Source: Larus michahellis (Eukaryota; Chordata; Aves; Charadriiformes; Laridae). Taken from it: a DNA stretch of 64,000 nucleotides. The notes beneath the pieces were generated by a model that saw only the letters and a list, made by a program, of their open reading frames with translations, was not told the DNA's origin and searched no databases. Each line of letters starts with the position of its first letter. Position 1 is the stretch's first letter. The stretch lies in contig NC_133911.1 of assembly GCF_964199755.1 (NCBI RefSeq), forward strand, positions 2,011,001 to 2,075,000. Direction: 5' to 3'. Made by a program: the position numbers and the translations under genes. Shown one piece after another: positions 20,501 to 35,277 of the stretch.

Positions 20501-23500
20501 TAATGACAAATTCTGTTAGAAAATGCAGTTGTGGTTAAAATCCTCAGCTCTTCTTGGTCATTTTGGCTAGAATTTGGTCAGTCACGGTAGAGAGGTTTTG
20601 GCTGGCAGAGCAAAAATGAGTTGCAAAAGACATAAAAGTATAAAATTCTTTATTAAAAAAAAAATATATATATGTTTTCAAATTTAGCATTCAGCCCCTG
20701 TTCTACTACACTGTGAATTTTTGACACCAGAAGAAAAGTTTTGCCCTGCTGGTGGAAGCTCTTTGCTGGGAAGTAGGAATGGCAAATGTGGGAACCAGTG
20801 GGTAAGAGCAATCTTTAGGGAGCTGATCACCTTTTGAGAACTATTCCCTAAAAAAGGGCAAGTTTCAGCAGAGAAATAAGGCTGTAAGTTTTTTTCTTTT
20901 TTTCTGACACCTCCCAGAAACAGCTGTGAAGAAAGGAGGCAATTTCCTTGCACCTTTCGTCTCCTTCCCAGTGTCTTTTATCTACCAAATCAGTTAGCAT
21001 AGTCCTGGAAACAAGTCTCCTGTTATTCTGTGAAAGAGATTAGATTTATATTTGCTTTCATATACCCAAAGGTTAAACCTCTCCCCCTCTGCTCAGCGCT
21101 GACTCCTCTCCCCACACCTATGGAGTCCCAGGCCAGTGGGCGTTTTGGCAGCCCAGATGCTGGCACACAAGCACACTTCAGAGGAGCGCACAGATTGCGA
21201 TGTTCTTCGCTGGCAGCCAGGTTCTTTGTTCTCTTTCCAGGCATTCTCCAGGCATCCCACCCAGTAATTGTGAGTGATTCTTATTTCTGCTTTGCTTTGC
21301 AGGGCTTCTACCTGCTGAGACTGCTCGCCTGGCAGCAAAGCCAGCTCCCCTCAAACCCCAGTTAGATCTTGAAGCAGAGAAGCAGCTGATGAGAGAAGTA
21401 AGTCAGGAGGGGGTATCCCGTAGTGTCTTTGACTAAAGCTTGTGGGTTTTTATAATAATCATTACAAACATGGTGTAGGGCTGTGTGGTTCAGCCTTTTC
21501 AGAACACTTCTCTTCCTATTTTTTGGTCATTGGGCTTCTCCTGTGGACAGAATGCGTGTTGATAGAAGTTTTATTTACAATGTCGCTTTCTCTCAGCATT
21601 GTTCCCACCACTCTGGAGATGAATTGGAACGGATCCGCAAGAAGAAGTTTTGACGTACATATAGCAGGAAGGGGAAACTACATGTGAAAGTTAAGGTTCC
21701 TCCTCCTGTCAGAGGAGGGAGAAGTAGGTGGGAGGAAAGCAGTAGGCAAAGATGTTAGGAGCAGTATGGAGCAGGATGAAGATAAAGAGGGGATATGGAG
21801 CCAGGAGGAAGAATGAGGAGTTGGGCCCAGAAGGAAATGAAACTCTCTCCTTGCTCTTTACAAAGCTCCTCCCAGGGCAATGCATCCGCCCAAGATAGCG
21901 GTTTCTGGGGTTAACTAGTCACCTTCCATCAATACTGTGTCGACTTAAATCACAGAAAAAGACAACGAATACAGGATGGTAAGGTTTTATCGGGGTAGAC
22001 ATAAGATGTGACCTAGAATGGACCTAGATGTGACCTTGTGTAGAGTCAGGAGCGGGGCTGTCGCGTCAGGCTGTCTGCTGTGCTTTTCAGGAGTACGAAG
22101 AGAGGCTGACCCAACTAAAGGCCAGCTACGAAGCGGAACAGGCGTCCCGTGCCCGCCTCGAAGAGGACATCAGTCGCCTGAGGAATCACTACGATCTCAA
22201 GCTGTCTGCTCTCGAGGAGAACCTCAGGAAGGAAGCAGGTGTGGACGAGGCAGGTGAAGGGTGTGCCGCACAGGCTGAGGGCGCCCTGATGCTTTAGGCA
22301 CGAGCAGACACGGACTGTTTTTTGCAAAGTCAGGTTTGTTGCAGCCACTGCAACCTTTAAAGTGGCAGCGACTGCTACTGCAGCAAGCGCTGCCTGGCAG
22401 CAACAGCAGCGCCTGCTCTCAACCCTCCCTTTTCCACAGCAGGAGCAGTAACTCTGGCTCTCCTGAGCCACTCATGAGACTGCCTTTGCCAGCTGTGTCC
22501 TATTTCCCTGGATTCTTTTCCCTATCAGGACCAGCCGAGCCCTACCCTATAAGCCTTGAGGCGATGAAATGTCATTTTTTGCCCACGTAGCCGTTGAGTT
22601 TCTTCTGACTTTGGGCAGCGTTTCTCTCGAGCAGAGGATGGAGCTGCGGAGATGACTGGTCTCGGCAGGCGCTGCTCTGTCTTGATCCGATTGGCTTTGC
22701 ACAACTCACACGCCCAAGACGAGGGTGGCTGCCGCAGTCTCTTCCAGCGCATGCAAATGCGATGCAGCCCTGGGGCTCCCGGTGGATTATCACCACCATC
22801 GCTTTGCTGGAGGATGGATATTCTTCTCACACACCTATAAATTGTTGCCAGCTATCCTCATTACCGCTTCTCATTTATACTTCCACGGTGCCCCAGAGCA
22901 TGTTTTGCAATGTGCTTGTACAGCACTTGTTGCCCAATATTAATTCTTGAACCTATATTCTTCATTTTTGATGCTATCACTTTCTAAGGCAAGAGGTTCT
23001 TTTTTTTTTTTCCCCTGATTACAAATGTGCACCCCCAGCCTCTGAAACAAATTATTTGTGTGCGAACACGAGGACCCAGGCTCTCCCAGCCCTGTAAAAT
23101 CTGCATTCCTCACCTGATATACCCTCTGCATCTTTGATAACAGACCTTTTCCTTCCAGACACAGACTTCGTAGCTTTTGGTGAAGATTTTCTGTCATGTT
23201 TCCACAGATTCATGCTCTAGTTTTGCAGAGCTCGTTGCTGACGTTGTGAGTGTTTCCTCTTTTACTCTTCAGCTGCCACGAGGACTGAAACTACTCCTGA
23301 CGAGACACCTTTGCCTGAAGACTCTGTTGCTGCAGCAGATGAAGAACCAACATCAGCGCAGGTACCCTTCAGGCTACTTCTCTCCCCCCAGGTTGAATAA
23401 ACCCAAGTGGGTAGAGTTGTGCTTCATCTGTCCCGGTACTCACACTGTGTCTTTTCAGAGCCGCAGCTTTTGGTTTCCTCTTCTCCTCAGGCCCCAGGAG

Positions 23501-26500
23501 CGCCTCGGGCTTTCCCAGACGCTGGCGGTGCGAGCCGGGGGAGCGCTGGAGCAGAGGTGGCCGTCCCTGCTGAGGGGACTTCATTGCCTGCAGAGCAGCA
23601 GCAGGTGCTCGCCAGGTCAGTGACTGCGCCGCTCCTGCTCCCTGCCTCCTGGGCACTGCTTACAACACACACAGGCACGAAACAACTTTGTTCTTCCATC
23701 ACCTTACAACCATCGAGCTTCAGCCCTCAGTTCAGCGCAGCACAAAACTAGGCAGGCGCGTATTCTTTACCCCCAAATTAACTTTGTCCTATTTGGGCAG
23801 ATGAATAGCTGTTAGCTGTGGCGTTCGGTGAGGCCAAGTGCCAGAATTATGAGAGGAAAAATCTGGAGAGGTTTGTGTCGGCAGATGTGGATGCAAAAAA
23901 AGCGTGCTTTCCTGATAACAAATCCTGCCTCGATCTGTAGGCAGGGAAATCTTCTCCTTCTCTGGCTTTTTGCAGGTGTAATTTAGAAGAAGTTTATAGA
24001 GTTGAGTCTGGCTGTCGCTGACAGAGCTTAAGTGCCCAAATAGCTTGGAGGCGGCCTCCTCGTCCTCTTAAAAGAGGTTTTTGAAGGGCACTTAGATCCC
24101 TCTCCTATCAGTACAAGTAAGGTAGCCGGCCTTCCTGCTGCTCGCTGCACACGTAGATGGAATAGAGTGCATCCTCCACGACTCTCCTATGTGACTGAGC
24201 TCACTTTTGCCTCTAACTCACACATCTGACAATGTTTGCAAGACATCAGCTGTAACTGCCACCAAAATTTCCCAAAAATCACATTTTAGGGGCAGCATTA
24301 GACCCAGGGTCTGGAGCAGAGGGCTGGGACGTGAGGAGTGCAGTCACGCTTGGCCTATCTCGGAGGCATCCTGTCTGGAAGGTTTTCTTCCAGGCAGGAG
24401 ACATCTTGAGAGAATTCCTTTAGTCCAAGTACAACACACTGTATATAATGAAATAATAATGGGGGTTTAATGCTGTTTTAGAAATACACACTCTAAGCAA
24501 ATTCTGCTGATTTCTCTCCCTCACTCTGTTGCATGGAAGTATATTAAAATTAGGAACGCTTAACGTAACATATATTGTGGACGATGGAGTTTGATTCTGC
24601 AAAGTCTTGTGGTTTTTTAACCATCTTTCAGCTTTGCTGTGAGCTCCTGTGGCGCGTGCTCGTTCTGTTGGGCCTCTCCCAGCTGAAAAAGGAGCGATTA
24701 AGATCTCGAATAGCAGTGTAATTTGGGGGCAGTTCTGTCTATTAACGGAGAGGTCTCCAAAGAAACCCTTCGTTTTGACTATATATCAAATCTTAGTAGT
24801 CCTACTGCAGCGGTCCTTTTTGTGACAAACAAGCGAAAAATGCTCTTCCAATTACGTCGTTAAAATCAAAGTTCTCTGCAGATGAGGCAGGAGGGTTTGG
24901 TTCCGCAGGCATGGGGATTTTCAAAGCCGCCTGTGAAAGGCTTTACGCATCAGGACGGCTGCGAGATCTCTGATACTCACTCAGCAGAGCAAGGATTCAA
25001 GCACGCATTAAGCAAAGGAAACCGAAGGCTACTTGGCAAGTGCAGTACAGTAGAATAGTAGGTCATCTCTGGTGGAGAACGAGCTCTTTCGGATGGGTTT
25101 GAAGATAATTAAGAGGCTATTATCAGCAGAGGTTTTATCAGCAGTGGGATTTTCTCCAATTTGAGGCAGCGCTGGCCAAGCTGAGCTATCTGCTCTGCTG
25201 CAGATCCCCGTGCAGACTCAGCTCTGGAGCACGGCTTTATTTCCGTGTCGGAGCGTACGGAGCCGTGCAGCGCGGGCATGAGACCAGCTTGGTTTCAAAT
25301 GTGGGTCTGTGCCAGTGCACATGCAGCAACACTGAGGTCACTCAAGTCATCAACCCTGGCTGATACTGCCCCAAAAAAGAACTTGTACTGTGTTTTCCAG
25401 CTGTACAACTCCCTTATCCACCACTTAGAATATTTCGTTGTGTAATTTTGGTGCCTTTTGTGCTTGCTTTGAGAGTGTTACAAAGCAAGGAATAAGAATT
25501 GAAATACAAATTCCACAAAACGGGGTTTTTTGAAATAATTCCGTGAGTGTAAATGCAGATTTCCAGACATATGTGCCGATGAAGGTGCTCGTAATAACAT
25601 GCACTTTGCCTTGGGTCCACAGGAGTATCTATGACAGGAACTGTAAAGAAATTGGAATTTGCCATGATTACTCAGGGCAGCAAATCTCGTCAGAAATCAC
25701 TATTTCTGTTCTGTGTCTTTGTCCCGTCCCACTCGGTTGGTGAGGGTAAGGTTAATTTTTTAATTCTCTGTGCGGTAGCCGGAGTAACGACAATTACTCC
25801 AGAAGTTTTAAACAAATTACGAATTTACTTAAACTCGGCGGAACTACATGGATAGAGGCTTGGCAAAACCTGTAACAATATTACTCTTAAACTCAGTGGA
25901 ATTACAAAAGATAGCATTTTGGTAAAAAGGACATCACCCTTATGTGCTGGAAAAGTGAAGTCAGAGGCAGACAGAGAGGAGGGGAGAGAGAGAGATGTGA
26001 GGAAAGGAGAAAGAAAAAGGAAATATATCACCACCCTTGGATCCAGTGATGGTCTCTGCTTGTAGCCGTGGTCCTCAGGTGGCCAACGTGCAGGGAAAGC
26101 GTGTCCTCCTTTCTTTTAGACTCAAAGTGCTCGCCCTTACAGGCAGGGACTCATCACCAAGCATGTGCAGGGGTTGCCCAGGAATGCTCCAGAAAAGGAG
26201 CACGCGGAGCAGATGTTCAGAAATGTTCCAGAAATGAGTTGGTGGGGTGTGGGGGTCTCGGAGACCTCACACCCCCTTCCCTGCATGCGCAAAAGCCAGT
26301 TAGCGATGCCCCTGCCCCCGTAGGGTCTGTCTGCTCACCTCTGCTAGTGTCGGGATGGATATTTGCGACACTCGCTCGTTTTGATAGTCGGAGCTCTACG
26401 GTCTTCCCAAACGTCGGTCAGGTAAGGCCGTGGATCCTCTGCGCCCATGCAGACGGTTCTTTGTGCCGCGCTTGTCTTTTCCAGGCTGCAGATGCTGGAG

Positions 26501-28653
26501 CGACAGGTGGTAGGAGGGGAACAGGCTAAAAACAAGGACCTCAAAGAAAAGCGTAAACGCCGGAAAAAATACGCGGATGAGCGGAAGATGCAGCTGGTGG
26601 CTGCCCTGCAGCAATCTAACGAGGACAGCAGCGACTGGGTCCTGCTTAACGTCTACGACTCCATCCAGGAGGAGGTTCGAGCCAAGAGCAAGCTTCTGGA
26701 GAAGGTGCAGGAAAAGGTGAGCAGCTCCCTGCTATCCCCGCTCAAGATCCAAGGGAGCGTCTCTCTCCTCCCCTGCTTACCTGTTTTTTATGGTTACGGA
26801 GGTGTTTTAGGGCAGTGTGTTTAGAGAATGACTCTTCCTGCGTCAAATATTTCATACACGTGCCTGCGTTCGTCGCTATAAGCTTGTTTGCGTGCGTTTT
26901 TATGAAATATCAGACGCAGCAGCCCTCAGGGTGAGGAATTAAGTTGTTAAAAACCCAAACCCCACCTGTTTTAGAGGCCGGTCTCCTTGTGCAGCGCAGA
27001 GGCCGGAGGGTGGTGTCTGGCCGTGGGAGAGGATGCGGCTCCCTCTGCTGCCCTGCGCCATCTACTGCACAGCTTCCTCCGGCTCCGATTGTCACACCTG
27101 GGCTCCTGGAAGAAATTATGCCGGGAAAAATTTTCGGGGGGGGGGGGGGGGAACCAAAACAAACTACAAAAGCAACGCTCTTAAATTTTAGGCACGCTTG
27201 AAAATCTGTTTTGCTCTCATGAGGCAGAATCAGAGGAGCATTAAAAAAATATCCGTGTGCGTGTGCGCAGTCCTAAATCTGCACGTTAAGAACTTGCTTT
27301 ATTCCTGTGTTTAGGTTAGCAAAGAAATATTGCACCTTTTTCATCGAAGTTAGGAACTCCCAAGAGTTTGTTATCACTGGACGCAGACAACACTAGTCAG
27401 ATTAATTTAAGGTCCATTCAAAGACTCGGTACTTTGGGGAAACGCAAGAAATCTTTCATTAAAACAGACGTGGAATAACCTCCCTGCACAATCTCATGAC
27501 AATTCTTAATTATAAATTAGAAATCTTCCCAAATATTGAAGCTTTTCTTTGTGTCTTTCCATCCCTCTGCCTGACAAATTCCTGTCCTGGCAGTAACGCT
27601 CTCTCCTTTATAATCCCAGTGATTTACTTTGGTTTTATGTCCCAGCTGCGGGCTGCCGAGACCGAGATCAAAGATCTGCAGTCGGAGTTTGAGCTGGAAA
27701 AGATCGATTACCTGGGCACCATCCGCCGCCTGGAGCGAGACCTGCTGCTCTTCCAGCAGCTGCTGGATCAGGTGCAGTCCCTCGTCCGCCGCGACTGCAA
27801 CTACAGCAATCTGGAGAAGATCAAGCGCGAATCCGTCTGGGATGAGGAAACGGGCTGCTGGAAAATTCCAGAGCCCGTCATTCAAAAAACCCGCCTGCCC
27901 GCAGGTGAGAGGCTGCTCCTGGGCTCGGCAGGTCATGTCTGGGCTCCTAAAATCTTCCACCTACAGAAAGTTTGTCTAGAAAATTTGAACATTAACATCA
28001 TCTAACGCAAAATGCGGTACGGATCCTTTGGGAATCTCCCTAAGCTCGGAGTGGTGTTGGGGATCGGGGAGCTTTAATTGCTCTGGAGCTGACGACCCTT
28101 TAACGCCGTCTCTCCCCACAGCGGTTCCAGCCCTGCCGCAGCCCCAGCCTGCCCGAAGCAGCCCCGCGGCTGAGCGCGGAGACTGCACGGTACGCTGCCT
28201 TTCTCCTCCCATTCCTATCCCATTTTATCCATTTTTGCCCTATTTCTAAGCCATAACCCGAGGGCTAGCGCAGAGCCCGGCGCCGCTGACAGCATTTTAC
28301 GCTTCCAGCCGGAGAAGGATCGCTACAAGCTGGTGCTGAACCGCAGCGACAGCGAGACGGCCGCCAACAACTACTTTGGACCCCGGCGCGCCAGCCGCAT
28401 CCTCCAGCCCGACCCGTCCCGGCACAAAGGTAAACCTTCATTTTTTCGCAGGAGGCGGCAGGTTTTTGGTGCCCGGTGAGGGCCGGTGCCCACCGCCGCC
28501 CCTTCCCCTCCTCTTCCAGCTCCCCCGGGGCACGAGGTGGCCGCCCTGCTCCGGCCCCGGCCATTCCGCCTCCAGGCCCTCGCCTTGACCCCGCCGAATG
28601 CCAACACCAAGCGCAAAAAAGGCAAAGGCGGCTCCGGCAGCCGCCCCCTCTGA
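11520..28653 (+). CDS. KIF17: Kinesin-like protein KIF17 (homodimeric kinesin-2 motor)
   Basis: Fourteen phase-consistent exons: 11520-11750, 12950-13096, 13508-13609, 16163-16352, 19843-20295, 21303-21397, 22091-22253, 23273-23361, 23461-23615, 26485-26716, 27646-27904, 28122-28189, 28309-28429, 28520-28653; about 812 residues. The start [14 protein letters not shown] matches the family. The N-terminal motor has P-loop GQTGSGKS (91-98), switch I SSRSH (207-211) and switch II DLAGSE (240-245). Coiled-coil segments follow (EEYEERL..., QVVGGEQ..., [14 protein letters not shown]). The tail ends in a basic KRKKGKG, similar to the ciliary/nuclear localisation signal, and a terminal PL like the PDZ-binding end of mammalian KIF17. 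KIF17 carries NMDA-receptor cargo in dendrites and acts in cilia. Exons 8 and 9 (23273-23361, 23461-23615) rest on phase and composition only. A donor at 22238 is an alternative end for exon 7. Human KIF17 is about 1,029 residues; the difference falls in the central tail. Confidence 0.95.
16353..19842 (+). other. KIF17: KIF17 intron 4 (3.5 kb)
   Basis: Ordinary intronic sequence splitting the motor domain between the switch I and switch II exons. It holds short T runs (16530-16545, 17668-17686) and a small GT microsatellite at 19582-19599. I see no exon, RNA gene or recognisable transposon in it. Confidence 0.6.
19582..19599. repeat. (GT)9 microsatellite
   Basis: Nine uninterrupted GT dinucleotides in KIF17 intron 4. 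Confidence 0.9.
23616..26484 (+). other. KIF17: KIF17 intron 9 (2.9 kb)
   Basis: I found no additional exon here, although this is where extra central-tail coding sequence would be expected by comparison with mammals. A purine-rich stretch lies at about 25970-26025. Confidence 0.45.
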
Positions 28654-28788
28654 CTGCACAGTGTCCGGCCTCGCAGGATGATGCCAAATCTCTGTGGGTT
28701 TGCACCCAAAACGCTCTTGCCCTACGTCAGGGTGTGGGACAGAGGGTGAGCTCATTGTCACGGTGTTGTCTCTCCCCCCCCACCCGGC

Positions 28789-28794
28789 AATAAA
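28789..28794 (+). promoter_or_regulatory. KIF17: KIF17 polyadenylation signal (AATAAA)
   Basis: AATAAA 136 bases after the KIF17 stop codon, followed by a T/G-rich stretch (GCCGTTTTGAGGTCTTTT). Confidence 0.8.
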
Positions 28795-28859
28795 CCAGTC
28801 TGACATCGCCGTTTTGAGGTCTTTTACTGGGAACTCCACCTCTTACCAAAAGCATATCC

Positions 28860-29340
28860 TGAAAATGTTATTAGCAACTTGTGGTGAAAGGCCTTAGGTA
28901 TGTTCTCACAAATAATGAGGATTCTACCCTTGAAAGGAACTCCTAATTAAGGGGGAGTTATCATATCACTCTCGAGGAGGCACATCGAGCATAAAGACCT
29001 TGAAGATAGTACTAACGCATTTTGAGAAGTTTAACCAACTTGGCGGGAAAGGGAAAATTCTTAGTGTCCCAAGCTGGACTACCTTTGTTAGAATACTAAA
29101 AATCATGCCCATAGGTCAAGAAGACCCTCGCCCAGGGGAAGACCCTTCCCCTGAGCACGCGTGGTAGCTGTAACTCGATGGTGTGTAATCGTCTGTGAAT
29201 TACTAACCCACCAAATACAGGTACTAATATTATAATAATGTTGTAAATCGTACATAAAAATCGCGCGGAGCGTCCTGAAAGGGGCGATTTGTGGAAACCA
29301 CCGTGCACCCAGCTGAAATGAACAATCCACGTCCCGTCCT
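28860..29340 (+). mobile_element. Probable degenerate endogenous-retrovirus solo LTR
   Basis: About 480 bp of AT-richer sequence inserted between the KIF17 polyadenylation site and the CpG-rich DDOST promoter. The right part has an LTR-like layout: a TATA-like ACATAAAAA near 29252, followed by a GGAGCGTCCTGAAAGGGG block and an R/U5-like GTGCACCCAGCTGAAATGAA before 29325. These words resemble avian retroviral LTR ends as I remember them. No internal gag or pol sequence is present, so at most a solo LTR. Boundaries are approximate, and terminal direct repeats could not be defined. Confidence 0.4.
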
Positions 29341-29379
29341 GCCGTGTGAAGACCGGTTATAGCACGCCAGGAGCGGAGC

Positions 29380-29581
29380 CCGCCGGACCCGCCGCCATCT
29401 TCCCCCCCTCCCTCAGCGGCGCTACGGTGGCCGCGCAGGGCGTCACGCCGGCGTCCCGCTGATTGGCAGGCGGCGAGGAGCTGTCTGGCGGTGATTGGAC
29501 GGGATGGGCGCGGCGCCCGGCGCTGATTGGCTGCTGCGCGGCCCCAGCCGCTTCCGGGGAAGCTTGGCGCCGGCGAGCAAG
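29380..29581 (+). promoter_or_regulatory. DDOST: DDOST promoter with three evenly spaced CCAAT boxes
   Basis: CpG-rich segment just before the DDOST start codon. Three inverted CCAAT boxes (ATTGG) sit at 29462, 29494 and 29526, each pair exactly 32 bp apart. An ETS-like CTTCCGG lies at about 29551, and the start codon itself is within AAGATGGCGGC, which matches the YY1 consensus. No TATA box is seen. Multiple NF-Y-type CCAAT boxes at about 30-bp spacing are typical of housekeeping and ER-protein promoters. Confidence 0.65.
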
Positions 29582-34281
<4,700 letters not shown>

Positions 34282-34558
34282 GCTCCCTGTGGGAGGAACG
34301 GCTTGTTCCCCGGCACCACTCGGGACCCCCGTCCGTAACCGTGTGAGGACTGGTAGGTGCCAGAGACGCTGTGGATTTGTGTTTTGGTCTTTTTATTTTT
34401 ACACGTTGGGGGGATTAATAGGAACGAAAATGAAATTTTGGGGGGAAAACTGTCACCGAAGCATCTGCAAACCTGGAGCCGTGACGCGGATGAGTTCGCG
34501 CTGTTTGTCTCGCCCCGCCGTCGGGATGATTTTGGTTGGAGATTCGCTGCCTTTTTGA

Positions 34559-34564
34559 AATAAA
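34559..34564 (+). promoter_or_regulatory. DDOST: DDOST polyadenylation signal (AATAAA)
   Basis: AATAAA 278 bases after the DDOST stop codon. It is the only good signal between the stop and the DDI2 promoter. Confidence 0.8.
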
Positions 34565-35089
34565 GTCTCGTTCCTCTCCTGGGTGGAAGCGAAATGAATT
34601 CACCGCCTGGGGCTTTCGGCTGTGTCCCCCGGGGACGTGTCCCCACATCACCCTCGCGGCTCAGGGTGTTCGTGGGGGGGCTGTGCGGGAACAGTCGGAC
34701 GACGCCGAGGCCGGAGCAGCCGAGAGGCAAAATGGGGAGCCTGGGGCGTGCAGAGGTGCTGGTGGTGCCCCGAAAACCACCCCGAAGGGTCCCCAGAGGC
34801 ACAGCGAGGAAGACGGGGCACCCCAAAGGCCACACTCTGCCCCAAAAAGCAAAGAGGGGGGTTCAGGGACACCCCAAAAGTGTCACCGAGGGTCTTGGAG
34901 CCCCCCAAAATGCCCAGGGAGGGGTGTGGGGAGGACAACGCAGCCGGAAGACGCGATGCTGGGAAAACCGGGGTGACACCGAGGGGCCGAAGGAGGGGCG
35001 GACATGGAGCGAGCGGCTTTCGGGGTGCGCCGGGGCTGTTTTGGGGTGAAAGACGGGGAAATGGAGGGCTGCGGGGGCGAGGATCCCGC
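34565..35089. other. DDOST-DDI2 intergenic spacer
   Basis: Compact GC-rich spacer with degenerate CCCCAAAA / GGGGTG motifs at about 34770-35060. Open frames cross it on both strands, but none has recognisable homology. No gene seen. Confidence 0.6.
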
Positions 35090-35277
35090 GGGGCGAAGGC
35101 GGGGAGGGGGCGCAGGCCCCGCCCCCTCCCGCCGGGCCCCCCGCTGATTGGTCGAGCGGCCCCGATTGACGGCCGGCTCCCGACCCGGCGGGGCGGGCGC
35201 TTTGCGACGGCGGTGCTTGACGGCGGCGGCGGCACTTGGCGGCGGCGGGGGCCGGTGGCGGAGGCGGCGGGTCGGCC
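35090..35277 (+). promoter_or_regulatory. DDI2: DDI2 CpG-island promoter / 5' UTR
   Basis: Extremely CpG-rich, with GC boxes (CCCCGCCCCC near 35118), one inverted CCAAT box (ATTGG at 35147-35151) and GGC triplet runs (35220-35250) directly before the DDI2 start codon. TATA-less. Confidence 0.6.

Noticed and set aside
22336-22590. Possible extra KIF17 exon in intron 7
   Set aside because: The frame is 84 codons but lacks a consistent acceptor and donor phase and has no similarity to KIF17 tail sequence.
25740-26030. Possible degenerate transposon or LTR in KIF17 intron 9
   Set aside because: Repeated words (AAACTCGGCGGAACTAC and AAACTCAGTGGAATTAC) hint at a duplication, but I could not define termini or a family.
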